Positions 27,331-36,650 are shown, counted from the first letter of the stretch. The stretch is DNA of 64,000 nucleotides from Gloeothece verrucosa PCC 7822 (GCF_000147335.1 NC_014501.1:2788300-2852299); one strand, 5' to 3'. A program made the numbers and translations. The notes: generated by a model from the letters alone, not told the origin.

Positions 27331-30330
27331 ATGAATAATATAGAGTTTATAAGACCCGAAGAAGTTGATTTAAATAATTGTGATCGAGAAGCCATTCATA
27401 CACCAGGCTTTATTCAGCCGCATGGGGTTCTATTGGTTTTACAAGAAACCGATTTTACCATTTTACAAGCCAGTAATAATACTGAAAAATTTTTAGGAAT
27501 TTCGGTTGATCAATTAATCGGTAAACCTTTAAATATTTTATTTTCTCAACGCCAGATCCAGCGAGTTAAAAATCATATATTTAAGCAGCCATACATCAAT
27601 TTAACTTCGCCAATTTTAGTTAAAAAAATCTTTCATCAAAACTTTAATTTTAACTGCTATATTCATCGAAACCAACCGGTCATCATTCTTGAATTAGAAC
27701 CTTTAACTATTAACCGTTCTTTATCCATAGATTTTTATGATTTAATTAAACAATCTATTTTAAAAATAAAGCAAGCCTCAACATTTCAGGAAACCACCGA
27801 ATTAATTGTTAAAGAAATTCGGCAAATCACCGGCTATGACCGAGTGATGATTTATCGGTTTGAACCCGATGGTACAGGCGTGGTTATCGCAGAAGACAAA
27901 GACGAAAAAGTCCAAGAATCTTATTTAGATTTACACTATCCAGCCTCAGATATTCCTAAACAAGCTAGAAAACTTTATTATGCAAATTGGTTACGCTTAA
28001 TTGTAGATTTTAATTATCAACCTGTAGAAATTATCCCTTTGAATAATCCTTTAACTAACTTACCCACAGACTTAAGTTTTTGTTTTTTAAGAAGTATTTC
28101 TCCCATTCATGTAGAATATGCAAAAAACATGGGAGTTACAGCTAGTATCTCTATCTCTTTAATCGATGATAAAAAACTGTGGGGGCTAATTGTTTGTCAT
28201 CATTACTCTCCTAAATATGTGGATTATAAACTAAGAAATTACTGTGAATTTTTGGGACAACTGATGTCTTTAGAGCTAGTGAAGCGGCAGGAGCAAGAAG
28301 CAGAAAAACATCAAGAAAAAATCAAATTGATCCAAAACCAAATTAAGGAAAGTATAGAAGAACACAAAAAATTAATTCATACGGTTTTTAAGCAAAACAG
28401 TCTAAACATTTTAGAATTAGTGAATGCTCAAGGGGCAGCCATTTATATTCAAGATGAAATCACCCTACTCGGTAAAACGCCTTCTCTAGAAGCTGTTAAA
28501 GACTTAATTAATTGGTTTTTAAGCTCTACTCGAGAAGAAATATTTTTTACCAATTCCTTATCTCAAGTCTATCCAGCCGCTCAACAATTTAAAGCACAAG
28601 CCAGTGGTTTATTAGCGATTTCTGTATTTCTTCAACAAACATCTTATCATATTTTCTGTTTTAGGCCCGAACTCATTTACACAGTTAATTGGGGAGGAAA
28701 TCCTCATAAAGCCGTTCTGGTGACAGATGACGGAAATTTGCGTTTATCGCCCCGTCGTTCTTTTGAATTATGGAAAGAAACCGTTAGCCAAAAATCTTTA
28801 CCTTGGCAACAAATAGAAATTGATGCGGCTTATCAATTACGGGATACATTACTATTAGCGGCTTTAGAATTTTCTCAAACTGCCCTACAAAAAGCCGCCG
28901 AACGTGCCGAAATCGCCAACCGAGCTAAAAGTGAATTTCTTTCCCGAGTGAGTCATGAATTACGGACTCCTCTTAATGCAATTCTAGGCTATAGTCAACT
29001 GATGAATCGCAATACCTCTTTGTCCCCACAACAAAAAGAATATATTGAGATTATTAACCGTAGTGGAGAACATTTACTCAGCCTCATTAATGATGTCTTA
29101 GAAATGTCTAAAATCGAGGCAGGACAGCAAACCCTCAATGAAAATAGTTTTGATTTATACGCCCTATTAGACTCTATAGAAAAAACCTTTCAACTGAAAG
29201 CTTCAGCTAAAAAATTAGGGCTAATCTTTCAACGTTCTCAGGATGTTCCTCAGTTCGTTGTTACAGACGAAAGTAAATTGCGCCAAGTCTTGTTTAATCT
29301 TTTAGATAATGCGATTAAATTTACTCAAACAGGTAATGTTACCCTCTGGGTAACCACTAAAGAAGCGCCTTGTCTAAAAATTTTCTTCTCTGTCTCTGAT
29401 ACGGGTCCGGGAATTGCTGAATCTGAATTGTCTGTTTTATTTGACCCCTTTGTCCAAACCCAAGCCGGTCTTAAGTCAATGCAGGGCACCGGTTTAGGGT
29501 TACCCATTAGCCGGCAATTTATCGAGTTGATGGGGGGAGAACTTACGGTTAATACTCAATTGGGTAGCGGCTCAACTTTTAGTTTTGATATTTCAGTGAC
29601 TTTAGCGGATCGAGCTAGTATATTTGTATCAAATAGCCATCAGCGAGTGATTGGTTTACAAGGGAATCAGCCTCATTACCGTATTTTAATCGTGGAAGAT
29701 GTCGAAGACAACCGGCGTTTGCTCTTTGAACTTTTAGCGCAAGTGGGTTTTGAGGTACGAACGGCCGATAATGGGGTTGAAGCGATTAGCTTGTGGCAAC
29801 AATGGCACCCTCACCTCATTTTAATGGATATGTTGATGCCGGTGATGAATGGTTCTCAAGCGACTCGACAAATTAAAGCGACTCAGGAAGGCGAAAAAAC
29901 TGTGATTATTGCCATTACGGCTAATGCTTTTTCTGATGATCAATTAGCCGCTATCAAGGTGGGTTGTGATGATTTTATCACTAAACCTTTTCGAGAACAA
30001 ATCTTATTTGAAAAAATTGCTCAACATTTGGGAGTGCGCTACCGCTACGAAGAGGAACAGACCATTAATGAGGTTTCAGAATCTTTTGATTTATCGGAAT
30101 TAAAGCCTAATGATTTAACCGTCATGTCGGACAAATGGCTCGGGAAACTCCATGAAGCGGCTATGGCTTTAGACGATGTAAAAATTCTCGAACTCATTGA
30201 AGAAATTCCCGCTAGTCAAACAATATTAGCGAAAAATTTAAACGATTTAGTTGAAAATTTTCGTCTGGATATCATTTTTCATTTAACCAGTGCGGCTAGG
30301 GATAGTATTCAGGAGAAACCTCGCCCATAA
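27331..30330 (+). CDS. biliverdin-type bacteriophytochrome hybrid histidine kinase
   Basis: 999 residues: PAS-GAF-PHY photosensor, HisKA, HATPase, receiver, helical tail. The chromophore Cys lies in the N-terminal segment (Cys17 in NNCDREAIHTPG), as in biliverdin-binding BphPs. The GAF position that carries the phycocyanobilin Cys in Cph1 (Cys259) is Ile259 here, while His260 and the PASDIP motif with Asp207 are kept. The PHY tongue motif PRRSF (474-478) is present. Kinase His542 is in [12 protein letters not shown] and receiver Asp833 in LMDMLMP. It is predicted to be a red/far-red sensor using biliverdin. The gene is the last of the plus-strand block, 110 bases after the GGDEF-EAL gene. No heme oxygenase gene is in the window. 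Confidence 0.94.
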   Translation: MNNIEFIRPEEVDLNNCDREAIHTPGFIQPHGVLLVLQETDFTILQASNNTEKFLGISVDQLIGKPLNILFSQRQIQRVKNHIFKQPYINLTSPILVKKIFHQNFNFNCYIHRNQPVIILELEPLTINRSLSIDFYDLIKQSILKIKQASTFQETTELIVKEIRQITGYDRVMIYRFEPDGTGVVIAEDKDEKVQESYLDLHYPASDIPKQARKLYYANWLRLIVDFNYQPVEIIPLNNPLTNLPTDLSFCFLRSISPIHVEYAKNMGVTASISISLIDDKKLWGLIVCHHYSPKYVDYKLRNYCEFLGQLMSLELVKRQEQEAEKHQEKIKLIQNQIKESIEEHKKLIHTVFKQNSLNILELVNAQGAAIYIQDEITLLGKTPSLEAVKDLINWFLSSTREEIFFTNSLSQVYPAAQQFKAQASGLLAISVFLQQTSYHIFCFRPELIYTVNWGGNPHKAVLVTDDGNLRLSPRRSFELWKETVSQKSLPWQQIEIDAAYQLRDTLLLAALEFSQTALQKAAERAEIANRAKSEFLSRVSHELRTPLNAILGYSQLMNRNTSLSPQQKEYIEIINRSGEHLLSLINDVLEMSKIEAGQQTLNENSFDLYALLDSIEKTFQLKASAKKLGLIFQRSQDVPQFVVTDESKLRQVLFNLLDNAIKFTQTGNVTLWVTTKEAPCLKIFFSVSDTGPGIAESELSVLFDPFVQTQAGLKSMQGTGLGLPISRQFIELMGGELTVNTQLGSGSTFSFDISVTLADRASIFVSNSHQRVIGLQGNQPHYRILIVEDVEDNRRLLFELLAQVGFEVRTADNGVEAISLWQQWHPHLILMDMLMPVMNGSQATRQIKATQEGEKTVIIAITANAFSDDQLAAIKVGCDDFITKPFREQILFEKIAQHLGVRYRYEEEQTINEVSESFDLSELKPNDLTVMSDKWLGKLHEAAMALDDVKILELIEEIPASQTILAKNLNDLVENFRLDIIFHLTSAARDSIQEKPRP

Positions 30331-30341
30331 CATCTCTATAT

Positions 30342-30436
30342 TAGACTTCTTGCTTTTATTCGGGAAAAGGGAAAAGGGGAAAGGCTTTATTCTTTATTCG
30401 TTTTCTTCAAAAATGATGATTTATGCAAGAGGTCTA
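30342..30436. mobile_element. 95-bp MITE-like inverted repeat element
   Basis: TAGACTTCTTGC (30342-30353) is inverted with one mismatch at 30425-30436 (GCAAGAGGTCTA). If the ends are taken as AGAC...GTCT, ATT flanks both sides, a possible 3-bp target duplication. The interior is purine-rich (GGGAAAAGGGAAAAGGGG) and non-coding. It lies between the convergent phytochrome and VWA genes and may also act as a terminator. Confidence 0.5.
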
Positions 30437-30455
30437 TTGAGCGAACAGCTTTGAC

Positions 30456-31382
30456 TTAACATTGCCCTAAAAAGGGGGCGGCTAAATTTAATAACTGATA
30501 AATATTCCATAAAATCAAGGGGGTTAATACCGTCCAAAAAAAAGCATTTCCTAAAGCCAATTTTCCGGCTACATCCATCCGCATTTTTAATAAACCTTGG
30601 AAAATCCAACGGTCTAAAAGCATAGTTAATGTCCACATCAAACTCATCCAAGCTAAGGCTAACCAAAACAGCACCCACCGCAAATTATTATTAAAACGCT
30701 TAAATAATTTTTCGGTAAAAAGTGGACTTAAATTGCTGGCTTGATTGCTGATTAAATATACCCCTCCCGTATCTTGGGTGGCTTGTTGAATATCCGGAGA
30801 ATCGGGACCAATTACCACTGCATTAATTTTGACATTTTTTTCTTTAGCTTGTGTAATAGTTTCAGAATTAATGGTTGCTTGCCCGTCAGTAACAATTAAT
30901 AATTCTCGACAGCGATCTGAGATAGCGGCTAGAGCATCAGTTCCCTCTGAAATAGCTAAATCTATATTAGTCCCTCCACCGAGATCTTCGGGATTAGATT
31001 TTAAAACATCTAAAGTATTCTCTAATTGCTGTTTAATCTGTTGACTGTCAGTGGTAAAATTGACCGTTAGCGGCTTTACTTGATCAGCAAAACCCAAAAT
31101 CTTAATTTGATTAGGTTGTTTTAAAATAGCCAGATTTTTATCGACATAATCTTTGACGGCTTGGACTTCTTGAGCCATAGTGGTGCCTGGGGCGTTAAAT
31201 TCGCTCTGATAAGTGCTGCTACTCAAATCCAGCGCGATCGCTACAGCGACAGATGGTCTTCCAAACCCCAGCAACCAGAACAGCACAGCCATCAACAAAC
31301 ATAGCCCCAAAAAAATGAGGGGTATTTGGAACAAAGGATATAACCAGAAGGGACGACGATAAGCGTTTACCACAGTTACCAA
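30456..31382 (-). CDS. membrane von Willebrand factor A domain protein
   Basis: 308 residues. One N-terminal helix (about 17-40) is followed by a VWA domain with a complete MIDAS: D52-x-S54-x-S56, Thr in GGGTNID, and Asp in IVTDGQA. Two or three C-terminal helices (about 235-300) complete it. Such proteins bind divalent metal and partner proteins at the membrane. The frame starts at a TTG with a GTG three codons later; neither has a good Shine-Dalgarno and the start is uncertain. It lies 21 bases after the substrate-binding-protein gene, almost certainly in the same operon. Partner and process are unknown; a link to the tubulin-like protein is inference. Confidence 0.85.
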   Translation of the reverse strand: MVTVVNAYRRPFWLYPLFQIPLIFLGLCLLMAVLFWLLGFGRPSVAVAIALDLSSSTYQSEFNAPGTTMAQEVQAVKDYVDKNLAILKQPNQIKILGFADQVKPLTVNFTTDSQQIKQQLENTLDVLKSNPEDLGGGTNIDLAISEGTDALAAISDRCRELLIVTDGQATINSETITQAKEKNVKINAVVIGPDSPDIQQATQDTGGVYLISNQASNLSPLFTEKLFKRFNNNLRWVLFWLALAWMSLMWTLTMLLDRWIFQGLLKMRMDVAGKLALGNAFFWTVLTPLILWNIYQLLNLAAPFLGQC

Positions 31383-31403
31383 AGGGCAAATTATTATTTT
31401 TAA

Positions 31404-33032
31404 TTATTGGATGGGCGAGAATTCATATTGTGAGCCGGGGGGTCCGTTACTACCGGGTTTAGCTTGTACTAAGGGCACTTCATTAAACACTTTAAAGTCA
31501 GTATTTTGACCGGTTAAAGGAACTCCTTGATTTAGGGCACTGGATACTCCAGAACGATTAGAATTTTTACTCGCTGCGTCTGCAAGGACCTTGGTAGCAT
31601 CATAAGCGGTGGCGGTGCGCCAACTGACCCGTCCTTTCCAACTTTTGATAGCATCGATGGCAAAAGGATCACTCGGTTCGAAAGTCCAGGGGACAGCTAA
31701 AACAATGCCTTTGATGGTATCTCCACCTTGAATCAAAATTTCAGGACTGTACAGTTCATCTCCGCCTAATAAGGTTAAGGGATAACCGGCATCAGCATTA
31801 GCTTTGGCAATAGCGAGCGCATCATTGAGTTTAGCTTTATTTAAAGCAATAAAGGCCACTTTTGCGCCTGCTGCTTTGGCCTGACTGATGGCTGAAGCGG
31901 CATCTACCGGACTTTTGAGATCAAAGTCTTTAACCACTTTTCCTTGAACTGCGGGTAAAGCTTTCACTAACTCATCTTTAAGTTGTTGACTATAAGCACT
32001 ATCACTGCTGTAAAAAATCACCGATTTAGGGGCAGGATTACTTTTAGCGGCATATTGACTTAAAGTTTTTCCTACTGCTTGTAGATAGCTTCCCAATAAC
32101 TCATTATTTTTTTGAGCCGTCGGGATCGTCTTTAACATCGGTTGAGGGCCATCGCTGACGCTAGTGGTGCGAGGAGAAAGAATGGCTAACCCTGCTGTTT
32201 CATATTGTTCGATGGCTGATTTACTGAGAGGATCGATCCCGTGACCAATGACTCCAATGACTTCTGGGGAGTTAACCAAATGTTGAGCGAGGTCTTTAGA
32301 GGCTAAACCGCCGGGATCATCGGCGATCACCACTTGTAATTGACTTTGATTAGCATTTTTAGCATTGTTATTAAAATCTTCTTGAGCTTTGGCTACACCT
32401 CTAAGCACTTCTTTAGCTGAATTCGCATCCGAGTTAATGGGAACCACTACGGCTATGGTTAAAGGATTTCCGGCTTTTTGAGCTTGAGCATTGTTGAGAT
32501 AGATTTTAGCTTCTGGGTCATTAGGATCATTAGTTGAGGCTTGTTGATAAGCACTAATGGCCCCATCCCAATTTTGCCCTTTAAAGGCATCTGCTCCGTT
32601 TTCTTTGTCGGGTGTTTGCCCCAGGAGAATTTTTTCCCCTTGACTCATCAGTAAAGATTGTTGGGCATTAGAACTAATAAAGTTGCCGTTTTGGCTTGGG
32701 GTAACTGTAGATGTATCGGTGGGTTGTGGGTCAGGTTTGTTAGCCAATAAAGCGTTGTATAATCCATATCCTCCCGCCCCTAGGAGTAAAAGGACACCAG
32801 CGATCAAGGCCGGAATTAACCATTGAGATTTGTTCTTGGGGCCAAATTGTGTGTTTGGGGAGACTATGGTGGTGGGAGAGTTTCCTCCTCCTTTAGCCGC
32901 ATTCATGGCTTCTTGGGGCAATCCACAGATGTTACAGTCAGGGCCATTATTTTCATAAGGGGTATGGCCTCCGGGTATTGCCTGGGGGTAGCTTTTTCCA
33001 TCCTTTGGCACTCCGTCACAGGTCCAAGGCAT
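31404..33032 (-). CDS. membrane-anchored LivJ-type substrate-binding protein with Cys-rich cytoplasmic head
   Basis: 542 residues. The N-terminal head (1-40) has Cys5 and the pair CNIC (33-36), a possible zinc site. A single transmembrane helix (about 70-92) is followed by a short TPR-like segment (DAFKGQNWDGAISAYQQAS) and a periplasmic type I binding fold (about 190-540) of the branched-chain amino-acid receptor class. There is no cleavable signal peptide, so it would be anchored with a cytoplasmic zinc-binding end. No permease or ATPase genes are adjacent, arguing against ordinary transport and for sensing or scaffolding. A good GGAG site precedes the ATG. It is co-directional with the VWA gene downstream. 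Confidence 0.83.
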   Translation of the reverse strand: MPWTCDGVPKDGKSYPQAIPGGHTPYENNGPDCNICGLPQEAMNAAKGGGNSPTTIVSPNTQFGPKNKSQWLIPALIAGVLLLLGAGGYGLYNALLANKPDPQPTDTSTVTPSQNGNFISSNAQQSLLMSQGEKILLGQTPDKENGADAFKGQNWDGAISAYQQASTNDPNDPEAKIYLNNAQAQKAGNPLTIAVVVPINSDANSAKEVLRGVAKAQEDFNNNAKNANQSQLQVVIADDPGGLASKDLAQHLVNSPEVIGVIGHGIDPLSKSAIEQYETAGLAILSPRTTSVSDGPQPMLKTIPTAQKNNELLGSYLQAVGKTLSQYAAKSNPAPKSVIFYSSDSAYSQQLKDELVKALPAVQGKVVKDFDLKSPVDAASAISQAKAAGAKVAFIALNKAKLNDALAIAKANADAGYPLTLLGGDELYSPEILIQGGDTIKGIVLAVPWTFEPSDPFAIDAIKSWKGRVSWRTATAYDATKVLADAASKNSNRSGVSSALNQGVPLTGQNTDFKVFNEVPLVQAKPGSNGPPGSQYEFSPIQ

Positions 33033-33111
33033 TTGTTTTATTCTCCTTCCCTAATCAGCTTGTGTGCTACCTGAGTTTTTCATTTAGGTTTTATATTAAC
33101 TGTGAATGGGT

Positions 33112-34044
33112 CTAATTAGCTTTAGTGACAGATGCTTCCTTATTATTGTTACCGAGTCCTATACTCTGAAAATAAGCACCACCGATTATTAGGAGAAAAA
33201 TCATATAAGCGATCACCTGTCCTAAATAAAGAGTTTGCCGGTAGCCAAACAGAGCTTTTAGGATTATGCCTGGAAACTGGCGATCAGGTAAAATTTCCGA
33301 GCCATCCCACACTTGTGGTCCTAATAGACAAGATTCCCTACCGTAAAAACACCATTTAGCATACTGCCAGTTTAACTGAGCGACAAAAGCAACGGCAACA
33401 TCTAGGTGTTTTAGGACACTAATCACCAATCCGCCTACTATTAATACTAATAAAATTCCCATCATTTGGAAAAACAGACGAATATTAATTTTAATGCCCC
33501 ATTTAAATAGCAATATTCCCAATGCTGTTGCCGATAATAATCCAGCTATAGCTCCTAGGCTAGTAGGCAGCAGACCTTGTTCAAACTTAGCAATTATAAA
33601 TAATACTGTTTCAAATCCTTCTCGTACAACCGCAATAAACACCAGCAAAAAAATCCCTTTTCCGGCTTGTTGATTTTGGGCTAATGCTGTTTGTATTGCT
33701 CCTTCTACTTCAGCTTTCATGGACTTAGCTTGCTTTGTCATCCACAGCAACATCCAAGTCAACATGATTATGGCAATTAAGCCAAATATTCCTTCTAAAA
33801 TTTCTTTAATGATGGGGGTGTATTGGCTTTGATAATGATTAAGCCCTTGAAGAATTCCTCCTAAAAGCAATCCTAACATTATGCTGGCCACCACTCCGCC
33901 CCCAATTCCTTGATAAACCCAGCGATTTAACTGATTCTGATGGGCTTTTTGAAGGCAGGCTAGGACGATACCCACAACTAAAGCGGCTTCAAATCCTTCC
34001 CGTAAAGTAATGAAAAAAGTCGGTAAAGCTGCGCTAAAATCCAT
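33112..34044 (-). CDS. FTR1-family iron permease
   Basis: 310 residues with seven predicted helices and two REGFE iron-binding motifs, LREGFEAALV (near 15-24) and VVREGFETVLF (near 140). These identify the FTR1/EfeU family, which moves iron across the plasma membrane. The C-terminal third has an extra loop with WCFYGRESC, not part of the core family. No EfeO or EfeB partner is present; instead a ferritin-like gene lies 28 bases upstream on the same strand, suggesting an uptake-and-store pair. The following gene (substrate-binding protein) is 79 bases away and could be in the same transcript. Confidence 0.92.
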   Translation of the reverse strand: MDFSAALPTFFITLREGFEAALVVGIVLACLQKAHQNQLNRWVYQGIGGGVVASIMLGLLLGGILQGLNHYQSQYTPIIKEILEGIFGLIAIIMLTWMLLWMTKQAKSMKAEVEGAIQTALAQNQQAGKGIFLLVFIAVVREGFETVLFIIAKFEQGLLPTSLGAIAGLLSATALGILLFKWGIKINIRLFFQMMGILLVLIVGGLVISVLKHLDVAVAFVAQLNWQYAKWCFYGRESCLLGPQVWDGSEILPDRQFPGIILKALFGYRQTLYLGQVIAYMIFLLIIGGAYFQSIGLGNNNKEASVTKAN

Positions 34045-34072
34045 TGCTGCCTCATGAACGTTATCGGTTCAA

Positions 34073-34507
34073 TTATACAAAATCTCTTAACATTTTTTTC
34101 AGTTCTAGCTGATGGATTTCTTCTTGTCCTATCATTCCTCGGGCAAATTCTTCTAGATAAACACTGGCATCTTTGACCACCTCCAATAGCTCTTTATATA
34201 GCTCTAGGGCTTGTTTTTCGTGATTATAGCTTTCTGTCAAAATGCTATGGAGATTATGTTCATAGCTTTCTTCAATAGGAGCCACTTTCAAACTGGGATG
34301 TCCTTCTAAACCGGTTAAGATTTCTCCCACTTGTTGAGTGTGGGTGAGGGATTCCGTCGCCTGGGTTTGAAAAAACTGCACAATAGGAATACGATGAGGT
34401 CCTGTCACCATCAGCGAGTAATGAGTGTAGCGCACTACTCCCGCTAATTCATATTCCATAATTCTGTTCAGCACTTCAATGGTTTTTTCTCGATCGAGGT
34501 CTCTCAT
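34073..34507 (-). CDS. bacterioferritin-like ferritin protein
   Basis: 144-residue four-helix ferritin-like protein. Glu20 in EYELAGVVRY and Glu in ESYNHEKQ and E-x-x-H in QEEIHQLE match ferroxidase ligand positions of bacterioferritin. The first ExxH is non-canonical: aligned by LEGHP, His56 is kept but the Glu is one residue displaced (ESLTH). Two-subunit bacterioferritins with divided ferroxidase and heme functions are known in cyanobacteria, so this may be one member of such a pair. It is the upstream partner of the FTR1 permease. Its exact subfamily is uncertain. Confidence 0.8.
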   Translation of the reverse strand: MRDLDREKTIEVLNRIMEYELAGVVRYTHYSLMVTGPHRIPIVQFFQTQATESLTHTQQVGEILTGLEGHPSLKVAPIEESYEHNLHSILTESYNHEKQALELYKELLEVVKDASVYLEEFARGMIGQEEIHQLELKKMLRDFV

Positions 34508-34741
34508 ATTCGTTACGCTCTCTGATGAGTCTCTATCGTGATTTGACCACTTTCAACCCGTAAATGTCAAGGGAAATTAAAATGAAACGCTGACTTAAAG
34601 AATAATTACATGATCTTTAGCTAATGACTATTGACTAATAAGGGGCAGCCACAGATCCACAAGATAATTTATCGCTCAAATCATCCTGCCCATCCACGAC
34701 TGCCCCTAGCTTAGAGAATTTTAGGGTTAAAAAAACGACTA
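34508..34741. other. intergenic region with heptad units and long-loop inverted repeat
   Basis: A CTAATGACTATTGACTAA heptad remnant lies at about 34620-34640. GGGGCAG (34642-34648) pairs with CTGCCCC (34700-34706), which may contribute to termination of cpcG transcription coming from the right. No gene is seen. Confidence 0.4.
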
Positions 34742-35494
34742 TTAACGGCGGCGAGGTACAGATTTTTCAATATCGATATTCAACGCCGAAACCCGAGGCA
34801 CAGCAGTACCTTGAGCATTAATGCTACGAGCCATTCCTAAGAATGCAGAAGGATCGCCGGCTTTGGGCTTTTGTTCTTGGGGAATAAAACGACGAATTTC
34901 GTTTTGCCAGAGGATTTGAGGGAAGCCCAAAACGCCACGATAGTAACCATCATAGCGGGGAGATTTGATATTAAAGGGACGTTCGCCCTCAGTGCGTCCG
35001 GGTAGGATACGACGACGTTGATAGGGAACGGTATCATAACCATAGTTTTCTAGATACTCATCAGAGTTGAGGAGTTCATCTACAAAACCTTTGATTCCTT
35101 TGGTGGCTACGACAATTGACCAAGCAATTTTTTCGCGTTCACTGTAAACGTCACGGCCTAGAACCCGTTGTACACACTGCTCAACAAAACGGTAGTTGCT
35201 GTTCTTTTCATAAAAGCTGTTTCTGTATGTTTTGGACAGCAACAGTCCTCGGATGAAGTCCCGTACCGTAATCTGCCCGTTACGTACTTGAGATTCTAAA
35301 AAGGGTTCACGATCCCACTTAAATGCGTGGAAGAAGATTTGACGATAAGCAGCTTCTATCAACTCGTCCATATCGGTTGGAGAGAGGATATTTTCTGTGG
35401 TATAGATTTTAGGCTGCTCTTCTGAGCCAACTTCATATCCGGCAACCCGTGCATTCTGAGATTTGGGTCCGTATTGTAATAGAGGAATAGCCAA
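34742..35494 (-). CDS. cpcG: phycobilisome rod-core linker, CpcG1 type
   Basis: 250 residues. The N-terminal linker domain (pfam00427 type, about 15-150) begins [20 protein letters not shown] and includes [19 protein letters not shown] 100-residue basic C-terminal part follows, ending VPRRR. It attaches phycocyanin rods to the allophycocyanin core. The absence of a hydrophobic C-terminal helix indicates the classical CpcG1 rather than the membrane-bound CpcL/CpcG2 form. It stands near cpcS, with apcD 9 kb away, the usual scattered arrangement. The start is an ATG; AGGTTC just upstream gives a weak ribosome site. Confidence 0.97.
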   Translation of the reverse strand: MAIPLLQYGPKSQNARVAGYEVGSEEQPKIYTTENILSPTDMDELIEAAYRQIFFHAFKWDREPFLESQVRNGQITVRDFIRGLLLSKTYRNSFYEKNSNYRFVEQCVQRVLGRDVYSEREKIAWSIVVATKGIKGFVDELLNSDEYLENYGYDTVPYQRRRILPGRTEGERPFNIKSPRYDGYYRGVLGFPQILWQNEIRRFIPQEQKPKAGDPSAFLGMARSINAQGTAVPRVSALNIDIEKSVPRRR

Positions 35495-35657
35495 GTTAGA
35501 ACCTCCGTCTTAGTCTTTTTTTTAAACTGTCATCATAAAATCATAAGGGAGTTGGTGTCTATGTTCTGACTATTGTTAAAATTTCTTACAATTTTTAATG
35601 GTCTGTCAGGGGTCAGGTGTTTCCCCTCTCTCCCCTTTTTTTCCCGACACCCCACTC

Positions 35658-36254
35658 TTACCACCCACTGATCGCACAGGAAGGGGTAGCCGCTTCAGTG
35701 GATAGGGTTAACTCTGTATTGTCCTCTTGTCCCTGTTGGGAGCGCATTTCTATACAGAATGTGGTTTTGTTTGCCCCCCCAAACCAATTGACGGTGCTAG
35801 TTCTCATGCGTACATCAGGACTGGCAAACCAAAAGCGCTCAATAGAGGTCATGGTTTCATATTCGGTGACTAAAACTAACCCGTCTTCTTCGTCCATATG
35901 ATATTGTCCGGCTACGGGTACGGTTTCGGCATAGCCTCTATCTCTTAACAGCAATCCTTTTTTGGGGTTATCGGCTTCAGGAATTAGCGCAAAAATGGTG
36001 GTTCCTTCATGATTTTCGTCTTCTTTGTCCCAAGCCATTGAGCCATCCCAACTGACAAAGGCTCCCCCAACCGCTAAAGCTGGATCTACTTGATGCAGTT
36101 GGCAAATTTCTAGTATTTTTGGGTGATCGGCGGCTAAGGCTTCTACATAAATCTTAGAGTCTCCGGTTTCGGTGCGTCTGAAAGCTAGATGATGGGTTGC
36201 CCGTTGTGATCGCCACATTCCGGCACTCTTTTGAAAAAATTGCATTGCATCCAC
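35658..36254 (-). CDS. cpcS: phycobiliprotein bilin lyase, CpcS/CpeS family
   Basis: 198 residues, matching the CpcS-I lyase family that attaches phycocyanobilin to Cys84-type sites of phycobiliproteins. The N-terminal MQFFQKSAGMWRSQR, the RERFWFA-like segment (here IERFWFASPDVRMRTS) and a lipocalin-like beta-barrel composition support this. The C-terminal EATPSCAISGW ends just before the stop. It is 163 bases upstream of cpcG on the same strand. CpcS usually works with a CpcU partner, which is not in the window. Confidence 0.9.
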   Translation of the reverse strand: MDAMQFFQKSAGMWRSQRATHHLAFRRTETGDSKIYVEALAADHPKILEICQLHQVDPALAVGGAFVSWDGSMAWDKEDENHEGTTIFALIPEADNPKKGLLLRDRGYAETVPVAGQYHMDEEDGLVLVTEYETMTSIERFWFASPDVRMRTSTVNWFGGANKTTFCIEMRSQQGQEDNTELTLSTEAATPSCAISGW

Positions 36255-36317
36255 TGTCTGTTTACTCCTTGTCGTTCACCTATATTGTTTAATCCTATCA
36301 ATTTTATGGGTTTCAGG

Positions 36318-36650
36318 CTATTTGTCTAATTCACATTTTACTTCTATTTCTAAATTTCCTTCTGCGGTTCCTTCGGTAATAAAAGGAATGCCTGCTTTTC
36401 CTCCTATTTTAATTCCGAATTTTAGGGTAACTTCTTTGACGTTTGCTGTGGGAAAGTTTTTAAATGCACTTAAAGCATATTCTGTATAATCTCGAATCAG
36501 TTGACGAGTTTTATCTATTGTTATTTGCTCCCATCCCATTTCATCAATATCATTTTCATCTATTTCTGATGGTTCGGCAAGGGTTTCTAAGTTAACATCA
36601 AGTTCTTCAAGTTGTTGCTCTCTTTGGAAATATAATTTTACTTTTGACAT
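36318..36650 (-). CDS. Trypco1 (trypsin-co-occurring domain 1) / CU044_2847-like protein
   Basis: 110 residues. The C-terminal part (about 65-110) reads VTLKFGIKIGGKAGIPFITEGTAEGNLEIEVK, given here only as its key parts: K-F-G-I-K-I-G-G-K and G-T-A-E-G-N-L-E-I. This pattern is typical of the Trypco1/CU044_2847 family, small accessory domains repeatedly found with trypsin-like proteases, caspases and STAND NTPases in predicted conflict systems. The N-terminal half is acidic and helical. It is divergently transcribed from the coiled-coil and caspase-STAND genes through a compact shared promoter. Its molecular role is unknown; involvement in the neighbouring system is inferred from location. Confidence 0.72.
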   Translation of the reverse strand: MSKVKLYFQREQQLEELDVNLETLAEPSEIDENDIDEMGWEQITIDKTRQLIRDYTEYALSAFKNFPTANVKEVTLKFGIKIGGKAGIPFITEGTAEGNLEIEVKCELDK

